From NCBI GenBank assembly GCA_016213105.1, contig JACRBN010000021.1, forward strand, positions 30,184 to 94,183: 64,000 nt of DNA. The letters are read 5' to 3'. Source of the stretch: Chloroflexota bacterium. GTDB lineage: Bacteria > Chloroflexota > Anaerolineae > Anaerolineales > Villigracilaceae. The notes under the pieces are model-generated. The model did not search any database. It was not told the DNA's origin and saw only the letters and a list, made by a program, of their open reading frames with translations. A program made the position numbers and the translations under genes. How positions within the stretch are numbered: position 1 is the stretch's first letter; each line of letters opens with the position of its first letter. Positions 9,054 to 17,615 of the stretch are shown one piece after another.

Positions 9054-10822
9054 TTCACACTCCAAACCAGGTAGAGCAAGATCGCCAGGAACGCGCTTAG
9101 GATACCGACAACATTCCAACTCAGGATGCCGGTTTGCGTCTTTTGCAGGACTGAGGCGAACTGTACGGTGCGCCCGGCAACCTGACGATTCAGCCAGTCG
9201 AAGCCAAAACTTTCGCGGCTGAGGATGGTCATCCAGTTCCCCGCCCCCGATTTCTGACTGTTTTCACGCCAGGTCGTGGCCTGATGCCTGACCATCCAGA
9301 AAATCACCAGCCCAACCGCGACCACCATCAAAGCCAGATACGTGGCTGGCGCTGTAAAGATTTCCTCGGCCAACCCGAAGAGACTCAAACTGTGGATGCT
9401 GTGAAATGGCAGCGTTCCATGCAGCGTCTCGCTCATGGGGCCGGCCAGCAGCCAGGTGGTCAATGTCCCAGCCGCCAGCAAGCCAAGCGAAACCTTCATG
9501 GCCCGCCCCGCATCATGAACATGGAAGGTTTCCCGCGCCGTTCCAAAAAAGACCAGCCAGGTCATGCGCAGGGTGTAGAAAGCTGTCATGCCGGCTCCGA
9601 GCAGCATCCCGTCATAGGCCCACTGCGGGCCAGCGCTCAGCCCGGCCTCGAGGATCAATTCCTTGCTCCAAAAACCGTTCAGGATGGGCAACCCAGCCAG
9701 GGCCAATGCGCCCAGGATGAATACATTCCGCACAAAGGGCATTTGTTTGCCCAACGCGCCCATGCGGGCCATCTCGCGCGTCCCCGTGGCATGGATCACC
9801 GCACCGGCCGCCAGGAATAACAGAGCCTTGAAAACCGCATGGCTCAACAAGTGGAACTGGCTGGCAAAGACCCCACCCACGCCAATGGCATACACCATGT
9901 AGCCGAGTTGGCTGACGGTGGAATAGGCCAGGGCACGCTTCAAATCCGTGGCGGTCAGAGCCATAAAGGCCGTGATGAGCGCCGAAACCAGGCCAACAGC
10001 CGTGACGGCCATCTTCCAGCCGGGCACCTGCTCGAAGGCGGGATAAAAACGCGCCAGCAGGTACACACCCGCGTTGACCATCGTCGCGGCATGGATCAGG
10101 GCGCTGATGGGCGTCGGCGCTTCCATCGCATCCGGCAGCCAGGTGTGGAAGGGGAATTGCGCTGACTTCGCCGCAGCGGCCAGCAAAAATCCAAAGGCCG
10201 CCAGGGTGAGCAGGTTGGCGGGCATCGTCCCAGCCTGGGCCAGCAAATCGGCGACCTGGTAGCTGCCAAGGGCGGCATACGTAATCAATGCGCCTGCCAG
10301 CAAGCCTACACCGCCGACCTGGGTCATGATCAGGGCCTTGATCCCGCCAGCCACCGCTTTCGGGTCGTCGTTATAAAAAGAGATCAACGCATAGGAACAC
10401 AGGGCGGTGATTTCCCAAAAAAAGAACATAAACAGCAGGTTGCCGCTCAGGAGCAGGCCGGTCATTGCGCCGATGAAAAGCAGCACGAATGCATAGAAGC
10501 GGCCCAACTGCGCCTCGCCATGCATGTAATCCACGGAAAAAATTACGGCCAGGGATCCGACCACGCAGGCAATCGCCGTCAAGGTTACCGCGAGACCGTC
10601 AGCAGTGAAGGTCAGATTGCCAAAATAGCGCCCCATAGGAAGGTCGATGACTGTTCGTGCCGAGGCAAATGGGATCAGGGCCAGGGAGGCAATTCCGGCC
10701 GCGACGCTGAAGCCGACCGCCAGGGCATGTTGGAGGCTGGAATTTCGATCCCGCGTCAGCCAGAGCGCCACCGCCCCCAGCCAGGGAATGCCGATCACAA
10801 ATCCGATCAGGATGCCAGCCAT
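9050..10822 (-). CDS. Proton/cation antiporter-like subunit (NuoL/MrpA type)
   Basis: This 590-residue membrane protein has many predicted helices. Signature segments are FFFWEITALCSYALISF, the run KSAQFPFHTWLPDAMEAPTP and the following SALIHAATMVNAGVYLL, characteristic of ND5/NuoL/MrpA. It is the second ion-translocating module of the complex. The length is near that of NuoL, not full MrpA. The start at 10822 lies just downstream of the NuoK-like stop; upstream in-frame codons overlap that gene. Confidence 0.93.
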   Translation of the reverse strand: MAGILIGFVIGIPWLGAVALWLTRDRNSSLQHALAVGFSVAAGIASLALIPFASARTVIDLPMGRYFGNLTFTADGLAVTLTAIACVVGSLAVIFSVDYMHGEAQLGRFYAFVLLFIGAMTGLLLSGNLLFMFFFWEITALCSYALISFYNDDPKAVAGGIKALIMTQVGGVGLLAGALITYAALGSYQVADLLAQAGTMPANLLTLAAFGFLLAAAAKSAQFPFHTWLPDAMEAPTPISALIHAATMVNAGVYLLARFYPAFEQVPGWKMAVTAVGLVSALITAFMALTATDLKRALAYSTVSQLGYMVYAIGVGGVFASQFHLLSHAVFKALLFLAAGAVIHATGTREMARMGALGKQMPFVRNVFILGALALAGLPILNGFWSKELILEAGLSAGPQWAYDGMLLGAGMTAFYTLRMTWLVFFGTARETFHVHDAGRAMKVSLGLLAAGTLTTWLLAGPMSETLHGTLPFHSIHSLSLFGLAEEIFTAPATYLALMVVAVGLVIFWMVRHQATTWRENSQKSGAGNWMTILSRESFGFDWLNRQVAGRTVQFASVLQKTQTGILSWNVVGILSAFLAILLYLVWSVK

Positions 10823-10823
10823 G

Positions 10824-11135
10824 TCAACCTCGCAGGGTGGAAATTCTGGCGATGTCGAGCGTGCCTGCCCGCCTGCGAACCTGCACGGCCAGGGCCAGGG
10901 CAACCACCGCGACAACCGTATCAGCCACCAGCACGGTGGCGGCAGCACTTTGTCCAAGGCCGGGGTTGCCGCTGGTATTGCCCGCCAAAACCAGGGCCAT
11001 AATGGCCGCTTTGACCAGGGTTTGCAGGACAACCACGATCTTGATCAGGTTGCGGGTAATGAGCAGACCGTAAAATCCGACCGCCAGCAGGAGCACCACG
11101 CTAAACAGGACTGCGTTCAAGATCGTGAGAGTCAT
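10824..11135 (-). CDS. NuoK/MrpC-like small membrane subunit
   Basis: A 103-residue, three-helix protein with the ITRNLIKIVVVLQTLVKAA segment and a later LVADTVVAVVALA helix, matching NuoK/MrpC. The start overlaps the preceding gene by 4 bp. Together with the next gene it resembles the Mrp-like part of Mbh/Hyf complexes. Confidence 0.85.
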   Translation of the reverse strand: MTLTILNAVLFSVVLLLAVGFYGLLITRNLIKIVVVLQTLVKAAIMALVLAGNTSGNPGLGQSAAATVLVADTVVAVVALALAVQVRRRAGTLDIARISTLRG

Positions 11136-11683
11136 ACGCGCGCCTCCTGTTCGGCATACACGGCAAGGCCTTCGGCAGTGTTCCGGTGTGCGGATTTCTG
11201 CGTCTGCCGCGTTTGCACCTGTTCCGAAAGCAGGCCCAGCACCCCCATCACGCCTGAAAAAATGAGCGCCACCTGAACCCAAACGTCCAGCGCGCGATTC
11301 TTCCACAACACTTCGGCGAGTAATACATCTCCACTTATCGATGGTTGAGTTGCCGACGAGTAAGCCATTCCTCCGGCAATCAGCGCAATGACCGTGACCA
11401 GCAGGAAAGCCAGCGGTTTGGGGATGATCGAGGTGGGATCATAAGTGTCCTCGCCAACGACGCTGAGCGCGTACACCAGCAAAACGGTGACCAACCCGGC
11501 GCCGACACTCAGTTCGATCATGGCAACCTCACTGGCCCCCAGCATGTAAAGCAGGATACTCGTCATTGCGCTGACGCAGGCCAGGTAAAGCGCCGAGGGA
11601 AGCAGATGCTTTGAGATCATGGCGCGATACGCACAAAGCGCCGCAACAAGACCCAACAACAAGCACAAAAAAGGTTCAAACAT
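11132..11683 (-). CDS. MrpB/MbhD-E-like (DUF4040 type) membrane subunit
   Basis: First gene of the hydrogenase operon. The N-terminal half carries the motif GASEVAMIELSVGAGLVTVL, the hallmark of the DUF4040/MbhD-type module; the C-terminal half (ALDVWVQVALIFSGVMGVLGLL) resembles MbhE/NuoJ. An Mrp-like unit in a hydrogenase suggests ion pumping. The start at 11683 is chosen for the GGAG located 9 bp upstream; ATGs at 11698 and 11722 are alternatives giving up to 196 residues. The upstream region holds the shared promoter design described at 11791-11877. Confidence 0.8.
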   Translation of the reverse strand: MFEPFLCLLLGLVAALCAYRAMISKHLLPSALYLACVSAMTSILLYMLGASEVAMIELSVGAGLVTVLLVYALSVVGEDTYDPTSIIPKPLAFLLVTVIALIAGGMAYSSATQPSISGDVLLAEVLWKNRALDVWVQVALIFSGVMGVLGLLSEQVQTRQTQKSAHRNTAEGLAVYAEQEARV

Positions 11684-11790
11684 ATATTTTGGCTCCATCC
11701 AATGTTCATCACGTTTCGACATGCCAAATCTTGAGAAACCGTCTCGAACGATACAAAACGCGGTTATCGTCCTGCCGATCCTCCACTCAA

Positions 11791-11877
11791 AAAGTATAAG
11801 ATGAATGCAAAACAGGCGCGCTGCCTCAAAGTACGGTCTTTACCCATAATTCGTTTGAAATGCCTATACTTTCGACC
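11791..11877 (-). promoter_or_regulatory. Promoter of the hydrogenase operon (shared three-site design)
   Basis: Read on the minus strand: GGTCGAAAGTATAGG (site 1, 11877-11863), an inverted copy ACCGTACTTTGAGG about 36 bp downstream, then TTATACT (-10 candidate TATACT, 11798-11793) 73 bp from site 1. No -35 hexamer is seen 17 bp before the -10, which suggests activator dependence. The same spacing recurs at 17493-17575 and 24471-24554. Confidence 0.6.
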
Positions 11878-11949
11878 AGTCAAGCCGTTTCAGGCATCTC
11901 TCCGCGTTCATGCGGCCTGTTTCGAAATGCGTGCCAGGGGTGGGAAAAT

Positions 11950-11981
11950 AAAATGTCCCTCCTAAAGAGAAGGGACATTTT
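11950..11981. terminator. Bidirectional terminator hairpin
   Basis: Arms AAAATGTCCCT and AGGGACATTTT (11 bp each, 10-nt loop) lie just beyond the minus-strand stop at 12005. The T-run on the minus strand fits termination of the two-component operon before the hydrogenase promoter. Confidence 0.8.
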
Positions 11982-12004
11982 GATCATTGAGCGAACAGAC
12001 CTGT

Positions 12005-13252
12005 TCAACCCGGGCCATTGCGGTTGCTATCTGTGATGGTCAGATACGCCATCGTTTGGTTAAGCAATTGATAGACGACCTCACCAAATGTGGTTGGTCC
12101 GGTAATGTTGCCTGTTCGCTTTCCTTCCAGGTCCGAATATATATAATTCAAAATACAGTTGCATGAGAAGATAAGATGCTCATTCAAATGGGATGGCAGT
12201 TTCGCCGTGAACTGCTGGAAATAATCTTTGATCGGCTTGGCATGCTTATAGGAAATACCCGCAAAGACGGGAGCATAAAATCTGACTTCCTGTTTGGCAA
12301 TATCCACGCTTTGAAAACTGACATTAACCATTGAGCCGGAATAATCGGCCACCAGGGGTAGTCTCGTATCCAAATGGTTTTGAGTCACGTACTGAGCGAA
12401 ATTGGTTTTGACGCCATTGATATAGGCATCACGCGTATAAAAGCCGTCTTTCGGAAACGTAATCGTATCGCCCCGGCCCTGCTCAAAAATATTCAAATAT
12501 CCGATCTCGGCGACCTGAGTGGACGACAAAGTGACATGCATGACCACGGCCCCATCTTCCAAGCCGGCCCGTGTCTGACCATTAAACACCTTTGGCGTCA
12601 CTTTTCCCAAATCATCGAAATGGACACCCGCAATCCAGCCAAGCAATGGTTGGTGTCCGAAATTTCTATATTGTGGGGCCCGCAAGGCAAACTCAAAGAG
12701 TGTCCTGGAGGAACCAGGCATGATAATAATGCTGAACCCGTTCTCAGCAGTATCAGCATATACACTGGACAGTGTCGCCGGGTCATATTCCTTGATGGAA
12801 ACCTGGGTAACAGTTTCGGGTAATTCAGTTACATAAATTTTCTGACGCGTCGCCATGCCACCCTGTTCGGTCATAAAATATGGGATCGAGCCACCAATCC
12901 AATCGCCGGCAGGCAACATTTTGAGCAGGTTTTCATCGCCAGCTAATAACAGCTTTTCGCCACGCGTGATTTTGGCCTTGACCTCGATCACATCGTACAT
13001 ATACCCCTTCGTGGAATCTTTTTCGAAGATCTGAGCCAGGTCGCGCTGCACGGAGCTTAAATCGGCATTTCGCGCAAAGATATCATGCAGGTCTTGCGCG
13101 CATCTCTCCACGGTCTGGGGGGACGTGTCCTTTTCAGCCTGGCGCGACAAATATCCCAAAAGGAATTTTGTGGCTAAAAACTCAAACTGGTATCTGTTTT
13201 TTCCCAAAATAAGGTTCCGCCAGGCCGGGTGTGAAACGGGTGGCACATCCAT
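12005..13252 (-). CDS. Conserved protein of uncharacterised family, paralog A (possibly DUF6976)
   Basis: 415 residues with no signal peptide or membrane helix. It is a clear paralog of the product of 15348-16586: shared blocks include PPVSHPAWR, KLLLAGDE, WIGG.IPYFMTE.GG, GFSIIIMP and GPTTFGE...YQLLNQTM. I believe the WIGGTIPYFM family is catalogued as DUF6976, but this is from memory. The C-terminal FSCNCILNY...GPTTFGE segment is weakly reminiscent of FIST_C sensory domains. It is the last gene of an operon with a histidine kinase and response regulator, so a sensory or output role is plausible. AGAGGT precedes the ATG. Confidence 0.7.
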   Translation of the reverse strand: MDVPPVSHPAWRNLILGKNRYQFEFLATKFLLGYLSRQAEKDTSPQTVERCAQDLHDIFARNADLSSVQRDLAQIFEKDSTKGYMYDVIEVKAKITRGEKLLLAGDENLLKMLPAGDWIGGSIPYFMTEQGGMATRQKIYVTELPETVTQVSIKEYDPATLSSVYADTAENGFSIIIMPGSSRTLFEFALRAPQYRNFGHQPLLGWIAGVHFDDLGKVTPKVFNGQTRAGLEDGAVVMHVTLSSTQVAEIGYLNIFEQGRGDTITFPKDGFYTRDAYINGVKTNFAQYVTQNHLDTRLPLVADYSGSMVNVSFQSVDIAKQEVRFYAPVFAGISYKHAKPIKDYFQQFTAKLPSHLNEHLIFSCNCILNYIYSDLEGKRTGNITGPTTFGEVVYQLLNQTMAYLTITDSNRNGPG

Positions 13253-13290
13253 ACATACCTCTTTTCAGCAGGAAACCATGGAGAGAAAAT

Positions 13291-13956
13291 TTAATGAGTT
13301 TTATTTGAATGCACAGGCGTGATCAAACCTTCGCTCATGGCCAACGAGATTGCCTCGGTGCGGCTCGAAACATTTAACTTTGTCAGAATACGGCTGACGT
13401 GAAACTTGGTGGTCGAAAGACTAATGACCAGATCCCTGGCAATTTCGGCATTACTCAGGCCATTCATCAACCCCGTCAAAACCTCCCATTCCCGCTGTGA
13501 AAGGTTATACCTGGCCTGTTGGGATGGGGAGGATCGCCTTCCTTTCAGCAGTTCCTGAATCTCCGGGGAAACCGCCGTTTTTCCGTCGCTCACATCGCGG
13601 ATTGCCTGCGCCAACTCGGATGCCGAGATGCTTTTCAGCAAAAAACTGTTAGCTCCAGCATCCACCATTTTCTGGATCATCCCAGGCTCGTGGAAGGTCG
13701 TCAGGCCAATCACTTTGACATGCGGATAACGGGCACTGATCTCGGCCGTGGCACGCACGCCATCCATAATCGGCATAACCATATCCATTAGAACCACATC
13801 GGGTTTTTCCTGACCACACAGGCGGATTGCCTCCTCTCCGTTTGCCGCTTCTCCAACCAATTTCATGTCTTCGAAGGCCAGCAAAAAGAGACGCAGACCG
13901 CTGCGCACCATCACATGGTCATCAACAATAATCACGCGGATTGGCCTTTTTTTCAT
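13291..13956 (-). CDS. NarL/LuxR-family response regulator
   Basis: 221 residues. The receiver domain (about 5-120) has the phosphoacceptor Asp in DVVLMDMVMP and the conserved Thr and Lys (GLTT, LLKS). The C-terminal LuxR helix-turn-helix is LSQREWEVLTGLMNGLSNAEIA followed by the usual KFHVSRILTKLNV recognition region. It starts 6 bp after the kinase stop, so the two form a cognate pair. Its targets are unknown; the TACTT-bearing sites in nearby promoters resemble NarL-type heptamers, which makes it a candidate for binding them (inference). Confidence 0.93.
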   Translation of the reverse strand: MKKRPIRVIIVDDHVMVRSGLRLFLLAFEDMKLVGEAANGEEAIRLCGQEKPDVVLMDMVMPIMDGVRATAEISARYPHVKVIGLTTFHEPGMIQKMVDAGANSFLLKSISASELAQAIRDVSDGKTAVSPEIQELLKGRRSSPSQQARYNLSQREWEVLTGLMNGLSNAEIARDLVISLSTTKFHVSRILTKLNVSSRTEAISLAMSEGLITPVHSNKTH

Positions 13957-13961
13957 TCAGA

Positions 13962-15221
13962 CTACCTTTCTGGTGAGCTTTGTTTCTCTGGCATCGGCCA
14001 ACGTAACGCAATTTCAGTTCCATGACCAGGCTTGCTTCTGATCGATAAATGCACCTGCGCATTCAAAGCCCGCTCTTGCATGATTCCCAGGCCCAGGTGC
14101 TCACCAATCACACGTTTGGGATCGAAGCCGCGGCCGTTATCGCGGATCGACAACGAAACAGATTCGGAAAAGTTTATTTGGCCGAGCGCGATTTTTTTGG
14201 ACTTTCGCCCAGTGGCTGGCAGGTTTGATTTGATCTCGATTTCGACAGTGTCGGCTCCGGAATGTTTGGCTACGTTATTTAAAGCCTCTTGCGCAATTCT
14301 ATAAAAGGCAAACTTTACTTCGGTCGGTAAGATCGCATCCCCTTCAACAAGGACTTTTATCTGCGCACGAACGCGTCCGGAGACACCTTCAGCCAGTTGT
14401 CTGAGCAGGTCCGCCAGTCCGACCTCCCCCAAACCGATCGGACGCAGTTCGAACAACAACGTGCGCATCTCCGCCAGGGCGCCACGGGTAAGCTTTCGCA
14501 AATCTTCCAGCGCGCCAACAGCCTCCGGTGGGTTTCGTTCCCAGATGGTGGGCAGAACATCTGCGATCAAACTGGCAGAAAAAATCGTTTGTGTGACCGA
14601 ATCGTGCAGTTCACGGGCCAGGCGGTTGCGTTCCGCCGCCACGGCGTCTTGTTGCGCCTGCTCCCGTAAACGCGCATTTTCGATGGCCAGCGCGGTTTGA
14701 TCGCAGAAGGATACGGCCAGGTCTATGTCACCCTGGGTAAATACGCGTGGATTGGCATAATAAAGATTTAGCGTTCCGACAATATCTTGTTTAACAATCA
14801 ATGGAACCGAGAGTTCGGACTGGAACTGTTTGGACAAAATATTAAGGAGCACCATCATCTCCGGGTCGACCGGCTGCGATAACGCTCCCAACGCTTGTTC
14901 AATATTGGTGATTGCGACCGGTTTCCCCTGATTCACAGCCTGCCCGGTGGCCCCCTGCCCCAAAGTAACCGTGGAATGATCCAGATATTCCTTGCTTAGA
15001 CCATGAGAAGACTGTATCTTGAGCAGATCTGTTTCGGGCTGCAGGCGATAAACAGCAACTGCGTCGGCCTCCAGCAGACGGCAGGCATACATCGTGATGT
15101 AATCCAGGATGGCATCCAGCGGTTTGTTGGAATTCAATACCGCAAGGATACCGCGCAGTCCTTCGGCTATATCCCGACGATGTTCGCGTTCTTGAATCTG
15201 CTCATCTACTATTTCTGGCAT
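13962..15221 (-). CDS. GAF-domain sensor histidine kinase (NarX-like HisKA_3)
   Basis: 419 residues, apparently cytosolic with no membrane segment. A GAF domain (about 35-185) is followed by a HisKA_3 dimerisation domain with the phospho-His in RNRLARELHDSVTQTIF and an HATPase domain with N (AQEALNNVAKHS) and G boxes (DNGRGF, GLGIMQERA). The GAF ligand is unknown. It pairs with the response regulator at 13291-13956. No strong ribosome site is seen before the ATG; the gap of about 126 bp to the upstream paralog B gene holds no obvious promoter. Confidence 0.92.
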   Translation of the reverse strand: MPEIVDEQIQEREHRRDIAEGLRGILAVLNSNKPLDAILDYITMYACRLLEADAVAVYRLQPETDLLKIQSSHGLSKEYLDHSTVTLGQGATGQAVNQGKPVAITNIEQALGALSQPVDPEMMVLLNILSKQFQSELSVPLIVKQDIVGTLNLYYANPRVFTQGDIDLAVSFCDQTALAIENARLREQAQQDAVAAERNRLARELHDSVTQTIFSASLIADVLPTIWERNPPEAVGALEDLRKLTRGALAEMRTLLFELRPIGLGEVGLADLLRQLAEGVSGRVRAQIKVLVEGDAILPTEVKFAFYRIAQEALNNVAKHSGADTVEIEIKSNLPATGRKSKKIALGQINFSESVSLSIRDNGRGFDPKRVIGEHLGLGIMQERALNAQVHLSIRSKPGHGTEIALRWPMPEKQSSPER

Positions 15222-15347
15222 CTTGGAAGACCTATTTATTGAAGTCTGCCAAATTTTACTCTACAAACCGGCACCGGGCATTCTGCAATACATCCACCCA
15301 TGGTCGGACAGTCCAGACTCGATGCCACCTTATGTTTTTCAAACAAG

Positions 15348-16586
15348 TCAGGAACCCGTCAGGTCGGTGATTTTCAAGTAAATCATGGTTTGATTCAGCA
15401 ATTGATAGGCCACTTCGCCAAACGTGGTGGGGCCTGTAATATCTCCCACCTTTTTGCCTTCCAGCCCTGAATACTGGTAATTCAGAATGCAATTACAAGA
15501 GAAAACCACCTGTTGACCTATAAATGGCGGCACTTGTGAGGTGAATTGCCCTACATAATCCTTGACTGGCTTGGCGTGTTTGTATGCCATGCCTGCGAAA
15601 ACGGGAGCATAGAGATGTACTTCCTTTTTCAGCTTGTCAACACTTTGAAAACTGACATTGATCATCGCGCCCAGGTAATCAGCCACCAGGGGGAGTTTGG
15701 TATCCAGATTCTTTCCAATAATATAGTCTGCAAAATTGGTTTTGACCCCATTCACTTCGACTTCACGGGCAGTAAAACCAGTTTCAGGGAAAATGATTGT
15801 ATCCCCGCCGCCTTGTTCAAAGATATTAACAATCCCAAGTTCGGCAATATGCGTATCCGGCAATTTCATGTGACATACCACCGCACCATTTTCCAATATT
15901 TTATTAAGCCCGCCAACGATTACTTTGGGTTTGAGTTTTCCCACATCGTTCAAATGAACACCGGAAATCCAACCTATGAGCGGACGGGAGGCAAAATCCT
16001 TGTATCTTGGCGCATTTAATGCAAATTCCATATGAGTGGCAGAGGATGCCGGCATAATGATGATACTGAAACCTTTATTGGGAATGTCCGAGTAAACATT
16101 TCCAATCGTGGTTTCATCATAAGTTTCGACCGAGTCAATCTCGATATAGTCGGGCAACTCGGTCACATAGAGCTTGTCCCGGGTGGATAACCCACCGTCC
16201 TCGGTCATAAAATATGGGATGGTCCCGCCAATCCAGGCTCCCCGCGGAACCCGTTTGAGAATCTCCTCATCCCCGGCCAGCAGCAATCTTTTCCCGCGGG
16301 AAAGCTTCTCCCGTACCTCTGCCAATTCATTCATACAACCACTCAGGATATCCTCTTTGAAAATTTGCCTCAGATCTCTTTGAACAGAGGGCAGGTCCGC
16401 ATTTCTGGCGAACACGTTGCGCAAATCAATGACGCCTCTTTGGATTGTCTCCGCCGAGGAATTCCACCGAATTTGGGAGGACAGGTATCCCAAATAGAAC
16501 TTTACACCCAGGAATTCGAATGGGGGTTGGGTTTTACCGGTGACAATATCGCGCCAGGCGGGATGTGAGACGGGCGGGATTTCCAT
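15348..16586 (-). CDS. Conserved protein of uncharacterised family, paralog B (possibly DUF6976)
   Basis: 412 residues, paralogous to the product of 12005-13252 along its whole length (MEIPPVSHPAWRD, RLLLAGDEEIL, WIGGTIPYFMTEDGG, VFSCNCILNY, GPTTFGEVAYQLLNQTM). The two copies bracket a histidine kinase and its regulator, which is unusual. A good AGAGGA site precedes the ATG. Upstream lies a TATACT box with two CATACTTAAGG repeats. Function unknown. Confidence 0.7.
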   Translation of the reverse strand: MEIPPVSHPAWRDIVTGKTQPPFEFLGVKFYLGYLSSQIRWNSSAETIQRGVIDLRNVFARNADLPSVQRDLRQIFKEDILSGCMNELAEVREKLSRGKRLLLAGDEEILKRVPRGAWIGGTIPYFMTEDGGLSTRDKLYVTELPDYIEIDSVETYDETTIGNVYSDIPNKGFSIIIMPASSATHMEFALNAPRYKDFASRPLIGWISGVHLNDVGKLKPKVIVGGLNKILENGAVVCHMKLPDTHIAELGIVNIFEQGGGDTIIFPETGFTAREVEVNGVKTNFADYIIGKNLDTKLPLVADYLGAMINVSFQSVDKLKKEVHLYAPVFAGMAYKHAKPVKDYVGQFTSQVPPFIGQQVVFSCNCILNYQYSGLEGKKVGDITGPTTFGEVAYQLLNQTMIYLKITDLTGS

Positions 16587-16670
16587 GGGTGTTGTCCTCT
16601 AGCTAGACAAGGATTGAATGATTGCAAACAGGATGAGTATATTCAAAAAATACTCGACTACCGATGTAAA

Positions 16671-16751
16671 AGTATATCAAAACGCCCGACGGAGTGTTCA
16701 TACTTAAGGTTGATCTTCATTTCAATTGGCCGATGAAGACCATACTTAAGG
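16671..16751 (-). promoter_or_regulatory. Promoter of the two-component operon with direct repeats
   Basis: On the minus strand a -10-like TATACT (16676-16671) lies 85 bp before the ATG of paralog B. Upstream are two identical CATACTTAAGG elements (16699-16709 and 16741-16751) 42 bp apart, about four helical turns. Read on the minus strand they are CCTTAAGTATG, similar to the AAGTATAG core of sites in the hydrogenase and mop1 promoters; the outer one is 71 bp from the -10. Confidence 0.5.
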
Positions 16752-16783
16752 ATAGTTTGCCGTCTAGACAAGCCAGAATGCAG

Positions 16784-17392
16784 TTACCCATTGTCCTTGA
16801 GCAGGCGTTGATAATCTTCGGGGGTATCGATGTCAAAAAGAATCCGCTCATCCTGCCAGGCCAGCGGCGTCGGGGGATATTGACCGAAAATACTGCGGGC
16901 ACCGGCATCGCCCTGTAACGCGCACAATGCCTCGAAAATCGAGCCATCAAACAAAACCGGATTACTCCGCTTTCCGCCAACAAAAGGGGCCAGGATGGTT
17001 GGGCGATCCCGAATATAAGTTTGCCGCAATGCTTGAATCAGTTCAACCGAAACATAAGGTTGATCGCCAAGCAAAAATATGGCTGCCGAGGTTTGTTCGA
17101 GCAGCGCACGGATGCCTGTCCCGACCGATGTGCTTTGCCCGTTCTCCCAGGCTGGATTATGAATGACCTCCACAGGCAGATCCGTCAGAGCCGCTTGAAT
17201 CTCAAGCATCCGGGCACCCGCCACGACAATGACCGAATCCAACCCGGCTGCCAGTGCGGTATGGGCAGCGTGATAGATTAAGGCCCTGCCCTTCCAGGGA
17301 AGTAATAATTTGGGCTGGCCCATGCGCGAAGCAGCCCCAGCCGCAAGGATGATGCCAGCCACGGAGAGGTTGGTATTTTGTCGATTATCCAT
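16784..17392 (-). CDS. mocA: Molybdenum cofactor cytidylyltransferase-like NTP transferase
   Basis: 202 residues of the MobA/MocA nucleotidyltransferase fold: GIILAAGAASRMGQPKLLLP at the N-terminus, HNPAWENGQSTSVGTGIRAL in the middle and the metal-binding FLLGDQPYVS. MocA attaches CMP to molybdopterin, giving the cofactor form used by xanthine dehydrogenase/Mop-type enzymes. Three such enzymes are encoded nearby (24680, 39664 and 45272), which supports this over the GMP-specific MobA. GGGAG lies upstream of the ATG. It is divergent from padR1 and shares its regulatory region. Confidence 0.85.
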   Translation of the reverse strand: MDNRQNTNLSVAGIILAAGAASRMGQPKLLLPWKGRALIYHAAHTALAAGLDSVIVVAGARMLEIQAALTDLPVEVIHNPAWENGQSTSVGTGIRALLEQTSAAIFLLGDQPYVSVELIQALRQTYIRDRPTILAPFVGGKRSNPVLFDGSIFEALCALQGDAGARSIFGQYPPTPLAWQDERILFDIDTPEDYQRLLKDNG

Positions 17393-17492
17393 TCGAAATA
17401 GCTCCCGATTTAATATACCAGACAGGCTGCTTCAAACAGGTTGATTGCCACTCCCGACACTTTATCAAACCTGCTCCTATCCGCCTATCTGG

Positions 17493-17575
17493 CCGAAAGT
17501 ATAGTTTTTCATTGTGGGTTCGGAATAAAAACCATCCTTTCGGGCAGACCATTACGAGCTGGTCGATTCTATACT
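17493..17575 (+). promoter_or_regulatory. Divergent mocA/padR1 regulatory region (shared three-site design)
   Basis: Plus strand: GGCCGAAAGTATAG starting at 17491, inverted copy CCATCCTTTCGGG (17532-17544), and -10-like TATACT (17570-17575). AGTAT to ATACT distance is 73 bp, with the middle element at 36 bp, as in the hydrogenase and mop1 promoters. The complement of site 1 also reads TATACT and could be the -10 for mocA on the minus strand. ATACTC (17571) and GAGTAT (17597) form an inverted pair over the start. Confidence 0.55.
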
Positions 17576-17615
17576 CTAACCGCCTATTCATAATTTGAGT
17601 ATCCAGAGTGTAGAT

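Noticed and set aside
3713..11683. Operon as NADH dehydrogenase (complex I)
   Set aside because: The large subunit retains RICGIC and DPCFSC, the nickel-binding cysteines absent from NuoD, and NuoE, NuoF and NuoG are missing.
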